In this document: one piece after another, positions 37,501-49,100 of the stretch
Layout: every line of letters starts with the position of its first letter
How positions within the stretch are numbered: the stretch's first letter is position 1
Assembly: GCF_900496995.4 (NCBI RefSeq)
Contig: NC_044014.1
Location: 496,001 to 560,000 of the forward strand
Reading direction: 5' to 3'
Source of the DNA: Aquila chrysaetos chrysaetos
Lineage: Eukaryota > Chordata > Aves > Accipitriformes > Accipitridae
DNA length: 64,000 nucleotides
Program-made: the position numbers and the translations under genes
Notes under the pieces: generated by a model
Told to the model about the DNA's origin: nothing
The model's input: the letters and a program-made list of their open reading frames with translations, nothing else
Databases searched by the model: none

Positions 37501-40500
37501 TGTTGCTGGTGAGTACCACAGTGAAGTACAGAAATGGGTAAGATCTAGACATGGTTAAGTGCAAAGTGCCTTATTCTAAGTACAGCATTCAAAAGAAAAG
37601 TTGTTATAAGGACACAATTTCCTTTATTGTAAATACAGACAATTATTTAGGAATAACTTTTTATCCAAAATGATAGTTAGCTCCCCTGGGTTCACTCAGG
37701 AGTGCTGGGTTGCCAGCCTTGCCTGGCCAATGGGATCCCCTATTTCACTTTTCAGCCAGTTGGTGAAAGGCTGCTGACTCAGGGACCTGCGGAGGTGTAT
37801 CTCAGACCCGTCAGGAGCCGTTTGACTTCTGAAAGCTCAGCACCCACAACACTTTGGTCTCATCTTGGGGACTGAAGAATAAACAATGGATGGGCATCTT
37901 CCTACGTTTTTGTCCGACACGTGTGACTTTTTGACTTCATTTTAACTAACTTGGTTTTCTTCCTTCAGGACCTGTTTGAAACCAAGAAAAGACATGAGAT
38001 AGAGACCACCTACTGGATCTCATTCTCCTCTTATGTAAGCCTGTTAAAAACAGTAATAGCCCCATTTAAGTGAATAGATTTGTATCAGAATAAAAACAGT
38101 GTGAGCAGCAAGAGAATTGACTGCTTTGGGTATAAATTCATGAAAGTCATTTGAAGGCTCTCTGGGAGCATAATTAGAAACATGGAGTCCTGGGACGTCT
38201 TCCTTCCTTTTTAATCCAAAACTACTTTTAAGAGCTGCTGTCAGCTTGAAAAAGTGGTTATTAAAAGAGAAACAACTCCAGACAGTTTGAGGAACAATGC
38301 ATCCTACTAAGTTGCTCTGCAAACTGTAGGGTTTGGGCTTCCCCTCCACCCCCCACCCCACCCCTGCCTATGCATGATTGCTGGGCAAAAGACCCATTTA
38401 ATCAATAGGGAACAAGACACAGGCTGATTCTAGAACACAAAGGGATGTCAAAAGAGTGAAATGGAAGTAGCCCTTTAATCTCTCTCATGGTAATTTCATT
38501 CAAGGCGAAAGACACTTTTGCTTTTTAGAGCAATGCTACCTGCAAAATTTTCAGATGGAGGTATGCTTTTAAAGTTCATATGATCCCTTTAAGCACTGGC
38601 AATACTTAAGAGTACATGAGAGAGCCTGGCAAGAGCTTGTTCCCATTGCATTATCTAGGGACGATAAATCAAGCATAGAAAGGAAACCTAATTTATCCAA
38701 GATGTTATTTTCAAAGGCTTCTCTGCCTTGATAAATAATATTTTCCTTTGAGAAGAGCAATAGGGAAGGAAGTACAAAGAGCAGCTACTGGTCATGTGTT
38801 AAGTTGCTGGAGGGTGCTCAGACAGCTGAGCCACAGACACACTGAAAGCTATTAAAAGGTAGCTAAGCTTGATATTTTTGTGTGTCTGAAAGCCAGCTTT
38901 TCCTTCCCCTTCTCCCATAGAGCTTGCACAGTGATATGTAAGTGAACTCAACCTCCTTTTAGTGCTCTCTCCAAGGGGAATGCATATTTTCTCTGTTTCC
39001 TATCCTAGAAAGGTTAATGTTGAAGTTTTAGAGAAAAGCTCTAAGTTGAAGGGGTTTTTCTTCAATCTTTAACTCTGAGGTTTCTCAGAATCCTGGAGGT
39101 GGTGTATTTGGCTTTCAGGAACCTGGTACAGGATCAGAAAGACTGCATTCATCGAGCTTACAGTTCAGTCATGGTATTGGCAAAATAAGACCAGTTGTGC
39201 CCTCCTGCACATGGCATAAACCCTACAGCTACATGCTTCAACTCTGTCGTGATTATTTATGACTTGAATCAAGTTTTGGTGGTCTGTAGAATGAGCTCCA
39301 GCATCACCACTTAAGAACAGCTCTTGGCTTGTGACCTCTTAGGAATCCCTGTGGCCCAAAATCAGTAACCAAGATGTAAATCATGAGTTTTGCCAGCCAT
39401 AATAGACAATATACAATGGGAAAAAATACAAGAAGAGAAGAGGGGAAAGCATGTTGGAACTGGAAGCAATTATTGGTCTTACCATGAAGAGCTCTAATAA
39501 ACTGGCTGGTTCCTAGTTTACAGAAAGTATGGCACAAGGCACTCAGAAGTCTTTTTTGTAGCTGTTAGTTACTTCTTCCACTCTGCATCTTCTCAATATG
39601 ATCATCCATTCACATTTTTCTTGGGAAATGAGTACAAAATTTATGTACGAATCTTTGAAAAGTTATGGATACAAACTGTGCCTCTTTCCCTGGCATAATA
39701 GTCACTCTGACATTTGAGTAACATGAAATCTTTTGGGACAGGAGTGTTTGTTTCAGTCCCATCAAAGGCTGGCCTCCAAGAAATCAAAAACTAAAAATAT
39801 GAAATGCCAATGCAGTCATCTCCTTCATCCCAAACCAAAGGAGATGTAAGGTAGCAGTCTAAACTGGAGATGCAGAAATTCCATGACACCCAGTGCATGG
39901 GTGGGACAGTGGGACTGCCTGCAGCGGCTGCTTACACACCATTTCGGGGCACAGAGTGGTATAAAAGACATGAAGGCAGTGAGTGCCCACAATTGACCAT
40001 CAAGGCAATGAGGGAACAGCCTTGAAAGATGGTGGGAATTCATTCTGGGTTCCCTTGTGATAAAATTGGCTTCACTGGCTCGTGGCCATGGCAGGGAGCC
40101 CAGTGGAGAGTGGGCAGGGCAGAGCTGCATGCACTGCAGGTTTTCAACGATGGCAACTTGAGTGGGTCAACTGGTGAATAAGGGCTTTAAAAATTAGTCT
40201 AGTGTTTTTCTAATGTTTGATGATGCACAATGTGTGCTAGAGATGTGCAGTGGCGTCGGGAGCAAAGCTGAGAGGCTTTGTAGCCTCTCCCTGGGATGCA
40301 GAGGAAATGTCAAGCTGTCCTTAGCTTGGAAGCGAAAAGGTTACACTGAATTAGGAAATCAGCACTGACTGAATGACTTTTTCTCCCCCTTAAGTCCAAC
40401 AAAATGTCAAGAGCCTGCAGCACAAGGAGGGAGGCCTGGGGGAGCCTGGCTCCTGGGGGTGCCAGAGGTGGGGCCGGGACCATGGGAGAGCCAAAAGGAC

Positions 40501-41761
40501 CCTGGGGGCAGGGGTCTGCAGGGGCACAGGGCTGGGACGCAGACCCCCTCATGCCCGGTGGCCCCCAGCTGCAGCAGAGCGAGGACCTGAGCACACGCAC
40601 CCCTGTGTCGTGAGCCGGAGCTGCCTGCCCTCCTGGGAGGAGCAGGTGGAAACCCTGTGCTTTGATGTCTGTCTCCAGCTGATAAATAGGGTAGCGTAAC
40701 TGAAGGAAACAGTTAGTCAGAGAGGAAAGTCAAAGGAAATAATGACTCATGACTTGGCAGCTGAGAAAGTGCCATCCGAGCCCTCTGCTTTCCCGTAGAA
40801 CCGGTCCTAGCGGTGCAAATGTGAGCTCCTTTTCCCTGGTTCCTCCTGCCTCCCTGGGAGCTGCAGTCCAATGTGAGTGGCACCACCAGAAAGCTGGGGG
40901 GGCTCTTCTTCTCTGAGAAGGATATGGTTGGGTGAAACATAGGCACGATGCCACCCTGAAACACGTTCCACCCTCCAAGCCTACTGCAGACTGTTATTGT
41001 TTGCCATGCTCTATGGTGATTTCAGCTTTAATAGGATTTCTAGACAGACAGAAATTAATACCAGCCTCTGGTTACCTGGACAGGGTGATCTGGTGTTGCC
41101 TTTGTGAAACTGCCTGATCTGGGACTAGCACCAGACTATATTCCAATGTAAAGTCTAACACAATAATTTCTCCTGGACGTAATAATACACCACAGAGCTT
41201 GTTGATGTCAGAAAACAGACACAGGATAAACTGTCCCAAAGATGGATTTTGAAGTGCACCCACCTCCAAAACCATACCTCACGGTAGCAGCAGCAGCATT
41301 CTGCGAAGAGTCACAAACTGCACCAAAGCGGATTGGTATCACAAGTGTCACTGCTCTTTAACACAGATAGTCTTCAGTGCCAAAAATTTTTAACTTCTGA
41401 AAAAGATATACTTAGTGTAACTATAAATTTTTTTGACTTTTTCTATAAATGAGGTGAATTAAGTGTAATTGGAAGCATCTGCTCCTATTTTGGCACCCGA
41501 TATAGCGTGGTATTCTGCATCTCCTGGAAGACACTCTCCTTCTTCAACTCCCACTAGATCCAGCTAAAAATAGTCACTCTAAATCACATTCTCTCAGGCA
41601 AAAGTGCTCTTCAGCTCTCAGGATTTGCCCCTCCATGCTAAACAATGGCTACCAGCTTTCTTGCCCTGGCAGGATCAGGGGGAGGCTCCACGGGCCCCAG
41701 GATGGTGCCGTGGAGAAGCCCCATTTTGTCCGAGCAGCACGTGCTGTCACCAGTGCCTCAC

Positions 41762-42095
41762 CTGGGCAGTGGTTGTGGTCAATGATTGGCAAAGCCATGA
41801 CATCAGGGAAAGCCGTGTGGCCCTGGCGCGAGGCAGTGATGTGTTCTGACAACACTCCAAACTCCTCCAGTGCCACAAATATTGCTGTGACGGCAGCCAG
41901 GGCAGTGACAGACTCAGGGCCTGAAACAGCTTCCCCAAGTGCCTGGAGGAACATCTCCTCCTGCTTAACAAAGGCCAGCTTGGTCTGGTTTGATCTTCGA
42001 GCCATCTCTGCTGCATGGAGTAGCCACCTCTCCCACCATGAACATCAGCCTGGGGCTGCGTCCTCTCCACCACCGGCTGGGGAGCTCCTCCAGCC
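41762..42095 (-). other. Candidate exon with open frame, gene unknown
   Basis: On the minus strand a plausible acceptor (CTGCTGTTGCACAG, ending at 42096) and a strong donor (CCCAG then GTGAGG, exon end 41762) enclose 334 bp. Within it a frame opens at a true ATG (42005) as MARRSNQTKLAFVKQEEMFL and stays open through the donor, ending ALPIIDHNHCP. The residue make-up is protein-like and not low in complexity, unlike most frames here. However, a second minus-strand frame and a plus-strand frame (41635-42201) are open over the same bases, so openness alone is weak evidence. I recognise no family and see no partner exons. It could be an internal or first exon of an unannotated gene, a non-coding RNA exon, or a decayed copy of something. 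Confidence 0.25.
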
Positions 42096-43372
42096 CTGTG
42101 CAACAGCAGTCGTGTTCCTCACGTGGGTAATGACATTTTTACTTGTATTTACCCATCCTTGGGGCACATATTCCAGTGTCAGTTTTTTTCCCCATTTTTG
42201 AGCTAAATATAGGCTGAACAAGCCTGGAAAATCTCAGGAGAGACAACAGAGGAAACTTGAACAAAAGGATTTGCATAGAAGGCTTGGCACATCTGCAGAA
42301 AGTTTTGCAAGTGTTTGCTTTGTAGCCAGAAAGCATTTATTATGAGGACAGTACATTGACCAAATAGTAGCATTTTGCTAGGGAGAGCTTTCTTCATGCC
42401 ACTTTGACTGTTCTTTACTCACGAATTCAGCTGCCGCATGCAGGATCCCCCAGCCCAGGCACCTGAGCCTCTGCCACGCAGCCGTTCACCGGGTGCTCTG
42501 CTGTGTCTGCAGGCTGTGGAGCGGGCACAGCGCAGCCTTCAACACCCTGTTAGAGGGTGTCTCTTGGAAGGCTCTGGCTGAAGGGGGTTTTGGATCAGGT
42601 CTAAAATCTGGCTCCATAATTACTAGCTCATTGTCACAGGAACATTTTCATATGCTTAAATCTGTACCTATATTTGATGTTATCCATTTACAAATAAGTC
42701 CCCTGAAATGGTTTTCAGTTCTCAGTTAATCCTCTGGTTTTCAATATAATGCTAAACAATACGTTGTATTACACAATACAATTCATCAAGCCTTATTTTG
42801 TTTAAAATTTATCATAATAGAACCAATGCCTATTAGTATTATCTGTAATTTTGCTTGTGACAACATTTTCCTGGGAAGACTTACAACCCTCAGAGCATGA
42901 CTTTTAATTGACTTTATATTCCCAGGTAGGAAATGTCACTATGACTGAGACAAGGCTGAGAACATATGGAGAAATAAAGATGAATAACCTGGTAAGTATG
43001 TTGCAGTTACATTAGACCCATGATTGGAAACTCAGAGAATTCAATTAAACCTAAAAACTAAAAAGAACTTTGAAGCTGTGAAGAAAGTCAGGGTATTTAC
43101 TCAGATTTCTTTGTCTTATCCCACACTAATGCCAGTGGTCCTTTCTTTCAGAAAGTGCTCCAGGGTATGAAACAGTTAAACCACAAAATACCCAAGCCAG
43201 GAAATGGCAACCTCTGAAGGTCTAAAAGACCATGGTAGCCCAAATATTAAGGGCATTTTTTCTTCCGAGTGGGAATGAAACAGCTCTAACGTTGTGTCTT
43301 TCTTGCTCTGCTAAGGCTGTCCTTCTCCGGCATGAGGGCTGGGGCCAGGCCCCAGGTGGGGTGTGGGAGCCT
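42096..43372. other. Intergenic, no feature seen
   Basis: Mostly AT-rich unique sequence between the candidate exon and the 9-bp minisatellite. I see no coding or repeat structure worth naming. Confidence 0.6.
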
Positions 43373-43741
43373 GGCTGAGGGGGCCGAGGGGGCTGAGGGG
43401 CTGAGGGGTCTGAGGGGGTTGAGGGGTCTGAGGGGGCCGAGGGGGTTGAGGGGTCTGAGGGGGCCGAGGGGGCTGAGGGGTCTGAGGAGGCTGAGGGGCT
43501 GAGGGGGCTGAGGGGGCTGAGGGGGTTGAGGGGTCTGAGGGGGTTGAGGGGTCTGAGGAGGCTGAGGGGGTTGAGGGGGTTGAGGGGGCTGAGGAGGCTG
43601 AGGGGGCTGAGGGGGCTGAGGAGGCTGAGGGGGTTGAGGGGGCTGAGGAGGCTGAGGGGGTTGAAGGGTCTGAGGGTTCTGAGGAAGCTGAGGGGCTGAG
43701 GGGGCTGAGGGTTCTGAGGAGGCTGAGGGGGCCGAGGGGCG
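43373..43741. repeat. 9-bp GC-rich minisatellite
   Basis: About 40 tandem copies of a nine-base unit close to GGGCTGAGG, with frequent GGTCTGAGG, GGGTTGAGG and AGGCTGAGG variants and a few eight-base copies. Because the unit is a multiple of three, minus-strand frames stay open as Pro/Gln- or Leu/Pro/Ser-rich repeats (frames 43222-43800 and 43286-43921); these are not genes. All G runs lie on the plus strand. Such arrays are usually highly length-variable. Confidence 0.95.
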
Positions 43742-44640
43742 GCAGCTCCCTTGCTGCTGGGCTGCGGTGGTTGGAGCCGCCTGCCGCAGGGACCGCTCAC
43801 CCCTTCCTCCCTCCCTCCAGGCCCCCTGGGAGGACACGCAATATTTCCTACAGGCTGTATTTAGAAGTCGGAGGGGAGAAAGGCTGGGAAACTTCTGGTT
43901 AAGGCTTCTGAATAGAGGCACGCAAGATGGGGAGTGGTGTTATTTTAACGTTTGCTCCTTGTGAGAAGCAGCGATCCTCCCCCATCACTGTACGACACAC
44001 CCTGCAGCCCCCTGCTCCCTGTCCCGTGACAGTGCTGCGGTGCAGGGCAGAGCTGCCCCCCCAGCCGCTCGCTGCCTGCTGCTGCCCAGCCCCGACACGT
44101 CTGTGGGGCATTTCAGGCCGTTTCCGTCCCCTGTTTGCGTGGGCCGCCTGCTCTGCTGGGAGCACGGGGTCTGTCAGGGCCGCGGCAGGAGGGGGGCTCC
44201 AGGGACCTGTCCGCACCCTCACGCCACGAGCCGTGCTGGAGCTGATGCCACAGGTCAGCCTGGCCACCCTCCTCCTCCATCTGCCCTAGATGAACTCCCT
44301 TTCCCTCTGCTCGCCTCACCCCGAGGCCGCCGCGGGTGCCTGGTCCATGTGTGCACAGAGCTGCCGGACGATTTCCATTCCTCCTGCACCACCGTGGGCA
44401 CGTCCCACCTGTGCCCACCCGCAGCCAGGGCTCTGCTTCCCGGCTCCTGCTGCAGCTGCCGTAATGGCAGAGAGGTGCAAAGAGCAACCTTCCCTCCTCC
44501 TCTGACACGGGGCCGAGGAAATGCAGCCTCTGGGCTGTACCGGGCAGAACCACAAGCCTTCTGGGTGCCCATGGAGGAGCTCAGGGGCACTCTCCTCCTG
44601 TCCTTGGCATCAACATGTTGGGTACTTGGGGTATGAGCGA
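43742..44640. other. GC-rich patch beside the minisatellite
   Basis: GC-rich, CpG-containing sequence running on from the minisatellite. A plus-strand frame of 198 codons (44040-44636) and overlapping minus-strand frames cover it, but none resembles a known protein and several frames are open simultaneously. It could be a small CpG island, or simply a GC-rich patch generated by local recombination. Confidence 0.4.
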
Positions 44641-45912
44641 CACAAGGCGGGGCACGTGTTCAGCCCCACAGATGCAAGCACAGCTCTAGAGAGAGGCAGT
44701 TTTACAATATTATTTCTCTTGTGACACTGGCTCTCCCCAGCTCTGCACTGCCTGTGGGAGCCTGACCTGCTGAGCAGCTCAAGGATGTAAAAGGAGGAGA
44801 AGCCTGATGATGTTCCTGCCCCCCAAAGCCCCTCTGAAACAGCCATGGAGATCACGAAGTGCTCCTGCCCACTCAGACACAGTTCTCTCTTGACTCACAT
44901 CCATCTTGTATTCATAAGGGCTATAAATACATCTTGTATTCTATACAAATAAGGCATGCACTGAAAATATTTATGCATTGCATCCACTTGCACAGTTGTC
45001 TGGATTCCAGCCTTGACAACAGTAAAAACTACCATTACTCCATCACATGGATGGGAGAAAATTCTGGTGTGAAAGTTAGTTTATGGTTTAGGGAGTTTGA
45101 GGAAATTGCACTTCTGCAAAGACTGCAGCACTGGCAGCTAAACCTGTCCCTTTAAGGAAATGTCCTCTAAAAGAAGGCAAGGTTTATTGGATTTTATGCT
45201 GTTGCACTTTTAGACTGTTCAAAACTCTCCCAGGAATCCTTTTAATATTCCCATCAAATTGAAATATGAGTTATGTAATTATAATTAGAGCACCATACTC
45301 TTGATAACATTCATTTCATTTCTTTAAAGACTGTTTACTTTCTAACTTGTACCTAGAAGAAATCTCAAAACCCAAACAGTTCCCCTCTCCCCCATTAAAG
45401 CACAAAACAAAACAAACAGCTAATTGCTCAAAACTTATTAAAGCAGTTCTTACAATAGCTGTGTTTCCATAGAACTGCTTCTGCAGTAACCGTGACCTGA
45501 TGGGAAGGTTTGTCACGGGACATTTCCTCCATTAAGTGTCAATGGCACCCTCGTGGTAAGAGGAGCTAAAAGCCGTATGGAAATGAGGCATTATTCTCTC
45601 CTTCTGTAAAAGCGGGACACATGAAATTTGGCAAGGGGTGGATGTAGCAGCCCCCTTATACCTCAGCCACCTTCCCTGGGTAAGTCACAAGTGTCTTAAA
45701 AATGAGAAGCCTACACCCCCTCCAAACGGCGTCCATGAACGCATTTAGCAGTCTCAGCGAGGCAGCCCTGGCTCCTGCGCTGGCCATGCCCTGGCCGTGG
45801 GCTGGGGCCCCGAGGCAGCTGGCCGCACTGCGGGGACGCTGCCTGGTCCTGCCCGTGGCCGCAGAGGCTCCCAGCCAGGAGCTACGGGCAGGCCAGCGAA
45901 GACAGAGAGCCG
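44641..45912. other. Intergenic, no feature seen
   Basis: AT-moderate unique sequence, becoming GC-rich over the last 200 bp next to the CR1 fragment. No gene or repeat is recognised. Confidence 0.6.
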
Positions 45913-46178
45913 GAGCCAGGCTCCTCGTGGTGTTACAGGACCGGACGGGCGGTAATGGCCATAAACTGACAGGAGGGATGTTCAGAGTGGTTATAGAGAA
46001 AACCTTTCTACCTGTGAGGACGGTCAAGCAGAGCTGCTCAGCTCAGAGGGGCTGTGCAGTCTCTATCCTTGACGGCTTCCAGGTAAAGATACCCTACAGC
46101 TGACCCGGCTTGGAGTAGGAGGCTGGGCTCCCCATCTCATGAGGTCCCTTCCCACCTGAATTGCCCTGTGATCCTAAT
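45913..46178 (+). mobile_element. CR1 LINE fragment, old, plus strand
   Basis: The segment follows the CR1 3' region in order: CAGGCTCCTCGTGGTGTTAC, the GGACCGGACGGGCGGTAATG block, GTGAGGACGGTCAAGCAG, AGGGGCTGTGCAGTCTC, TTGGAGTAGGAGGCTGG and finally ATGAGGTCCCTTCCCACCTG with GTGATCCTAAT at the 3' end. Substitutions and small indels have broken the reading frame, so it is older than the 22.8 kb copy. The 5' edge is approximate. Confidence 0.85.
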
Positions 46179-49100
46179 ATTGAGCCAGTGTCAGTTGAGA
46201 TGTCGATGGCACAACTGACTTGGAGTTTTTCTGTTTTGTCATTTGTGGTCTTATTGCAAGATGTAAGGTGTCGGTGCTCTAATTAATAGCCCAGCACACA
46301 CTGCTGGACACCTTCGCTGTCAGCACCAGGGAGAGAAACGTTAAGTCACAACCTCAAAGCAGTCTAAAAGCACAGAAGTCAAAGGGCATTTTAAAACAAG
46401 CATTAAAAAAGGCGTAGAGTTGTGAATTGTAAGCAGCTTTGCATGGTGTTTGAGGACCTGTCTGAATTGATGCTGGGTAACCATAAGCCATGCTTGTGTC
46501 ACCTCATTGTGTAATGGCCGGCAGCTCCTCAGAAAGAGGGGTCTGTGGCACTGAGGTGTCCTGAGGTGTCTTAGATAACTCAGTGAAAGATATAAAATAA
46601 ATGCCTAGGCAGCCTGTTCTTTTCTGTTTCCGTTTCATTTTGAAAGTAGAAATTACACAGGTTAAGCTTTTTATGCTGAAGTTTGACATCTGTTAGAGCC
46701 CAATAAAAGCATCGCCAAGTAATTTCCCTTGTTACCCTTTGATTTTAGCACTCTTGGTGCTGCCACCTTTAACTATTAAGCAGCAATATCCGTAGTGTAA
46801 CCCTCAGAATTTAAACTGTGCAGACTACTGGCAAGCACAGATTTTATTTTATTCTAGAAGAGTTCACATACGTATTCATCATTCACAGAAGAGAGATGAT
46901 GTGACTGAATATGATGAGCCTTTTGGACACCATCTCAAAATTTCAGCACCTCATGCATTCAGGGCAATTTTAGCCGAGATCTGTGTTTGGGCTGGCTGTT
47001 GTCCCACCTCTCTGAAACGCCTCCCTTTTGGCCGTGCTGGCTGCTGAAGGTCAGTGAAGGTCAGGCTGTTACTTGTTCATGTGCCCTTCCTAGACAGGCA
47101 TGCTTGCTTCAGGTCTCCTCTCTCTGTTTTCCTCTTCCTCCCCGTTTTTCTCTCCTTGCTTTGCATGTCTGGTTGGGATAGCAGAAACGGCTCTCCTCCA
47201 AGCTGGCAGCCGGCTGCTGGCAGCTGCCCTCCGGACCCGCAGTGAGTCAGCCCCCGCACTCTCCTCCAGTGTTCTTATATGGGTGGGAGACACCGCTGCC
47301 AGTTCACGGGGCGCATGCCAGCACAGGCTGTGGGGAGGGGGATGTGGGACAGGTTGAAAACAATCTGTACGTGCCGTTAAAAGAAAACAAGGCTCTATGG
47401 CTAAGGAATGCCTGAGTCCTTCCAGCAGGCACGGGGAGAGGGTGCTCGTAGCCGGACGCCTGGCTGGCACAGATGGAGCAGACCTTTTTCTTTTGGCACA
47501 TCCAGTTATTGTATCCTGCAGCAATGCACTGTACATCCTCCAGACTCGCCCTGGTAGCTTAGTGCTGCTCGGTGAAAATGGAGCCTCCTTCCCCTTCCCT
47601 TGTGCACACCATCAGGCTGGGACAGGGGCCAGGTTTGCCTGGTACCCCTGTTGCCAGGAGCTATCCCTCACCCAAAGCCCCATCGGCACGGAAGGACTTG
47701 ATGCTGATCTCTGCTGAACTCATCCTCTGCAGAGGGTCCCCTGGGTTCCGCTGCCCATCCTTAGACCACACTGGCCAACAGCCATATTACAATTTTAAAA
47801 TTAAAATGTTTAACTATGCTAATTACTCTGAGGTTTTAAAATAATGTTTGTCCTGAACACTTTTGTCTTCACACACATTCAGAAGGCTTGTACGTATCTT
47901 TGCCAATAGCTACAATATTCAATCAAAACAACCCCTCATATGTAAACAAAATATGACCTAAATGTAACCAGCCAATATAAACCTGTAGGGCTATGAAGCC
48001 TGCTGTGGCCAAGCTGGGACCTGCGCAGTGCCAGGGTCCTCGTCTCGATCCCCATCTCCTGCCCTTTTCCAACCAGCCAGCAACAGCATGATAAATGTAT
48101 TCTTAACCTTTGCAAGGGAAGCGAGATTACTGGGACTGGTATTTGCATTTCAAAGCTGGAACCAATACCATCCTCAGAGAAAGGATGAAATAGAGGAGAA
48201 GTATGACAATTTGGCACATAAATGGTTTTGAAATCATGCAATATCAAATGAAAAGATTGTTAACATTCTGCTAGCTTGCTTGAAGCTGAATAATATTATT
48301 ATGGGTAATATTATTAAAGCTCAGATAGCATGTGTCACCCAAAGATAACAGAGTCCTGCTCAAAGTGCTTCAGAAAAGCGAGGCAGTTTTCTGCTGGCTG
48401 CAGAAAGCAGGCAGAACCCTGGGAAGGGTCACAGGACGTACCCACAGCCCCGCCACCAGTGCAACAGCCCAAAAGCCCAGGTTTGTGCAGCTGGGACAGG
48501 GCTCAGACATGGTGATTCCTCATCCACCTTTGCTGCCACTCCCAAACCTGCTACAGCATCCTCCCAGGCATCCCCAAATGCCCTAAATCCTAAATCCCAA
48601 GCATGACCATCTTGGAAGCAGACATTGTGGGGCTGGTACCAAACCCGTGCAGATTACTGCAGATTACCACGGCATCTGCTGCGTGCCCGTGTTGGCAAAG
48701 CTCATCTCCAGCCTCTGCCGGCACGCGTGGGTGCCCGGTGAGCCCTGCTCCGAGGTGGCCGAGTTTGGCTGCTGAAGAGTCATGGATAGGCCTGACGGGT
48801 GGGAAGGCTGTGCTGGTGGGACTGGAGGCAGGGGAAGGGCTCCTTCAGCCACCTCCTGCGGATGCTGCAGGGAGAGAAAAGGGCCCCCCTGCCTTTCTTT
48901 CCAGGGTTTACAGGTTGGCTTACAGTGCAGAACCAATTTCCTGAAAAACCCCAAAAAGGAGAATGACACTTGACATTAAAATCTAATAATGTTAGAAAAG
49001 CAAGGGAACAGATAGTTTAACAAGGAGCCATTTCTGGTGGTTACTAGATAAGATTTAAAAAAATTGTTTCATCCTGACTTGACCTAAATGGAGTGGAAAA

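Larger units (their letters stand above)
23319..41761. other. Intergenic sequence, middle part
   Basis: About 18 kb with no recognisable gene. It is generally AT-richer than the flanks and carries small tandem repeats at 28.58 and 34.47 kb, a 17-base poly-A tract near 32.5 kb, and a C-rich block near 38.34-38.37 kb. Several frames of 80-150 codons occur in its GC-rich spots (around 28.5-28.9, 30.2-30.6 and 34.3-34.8 kb), usually overlapping on several frames at once, which marks them as composition artefacts. I see nothing else. Confidence 0.65.

Noticed and set aside
43222-43921. Two minus-strand frames of 192 and 211 codons, proline-rich
   Set aside because: They are created by the 9-bp minisatellite, whose length is a multiple of three.
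44040-44636. 198-codon plus-strand frame
   Set aside because: GC-rich patch with simultaneous open minus-strand frames; the translation resembles no known protein.
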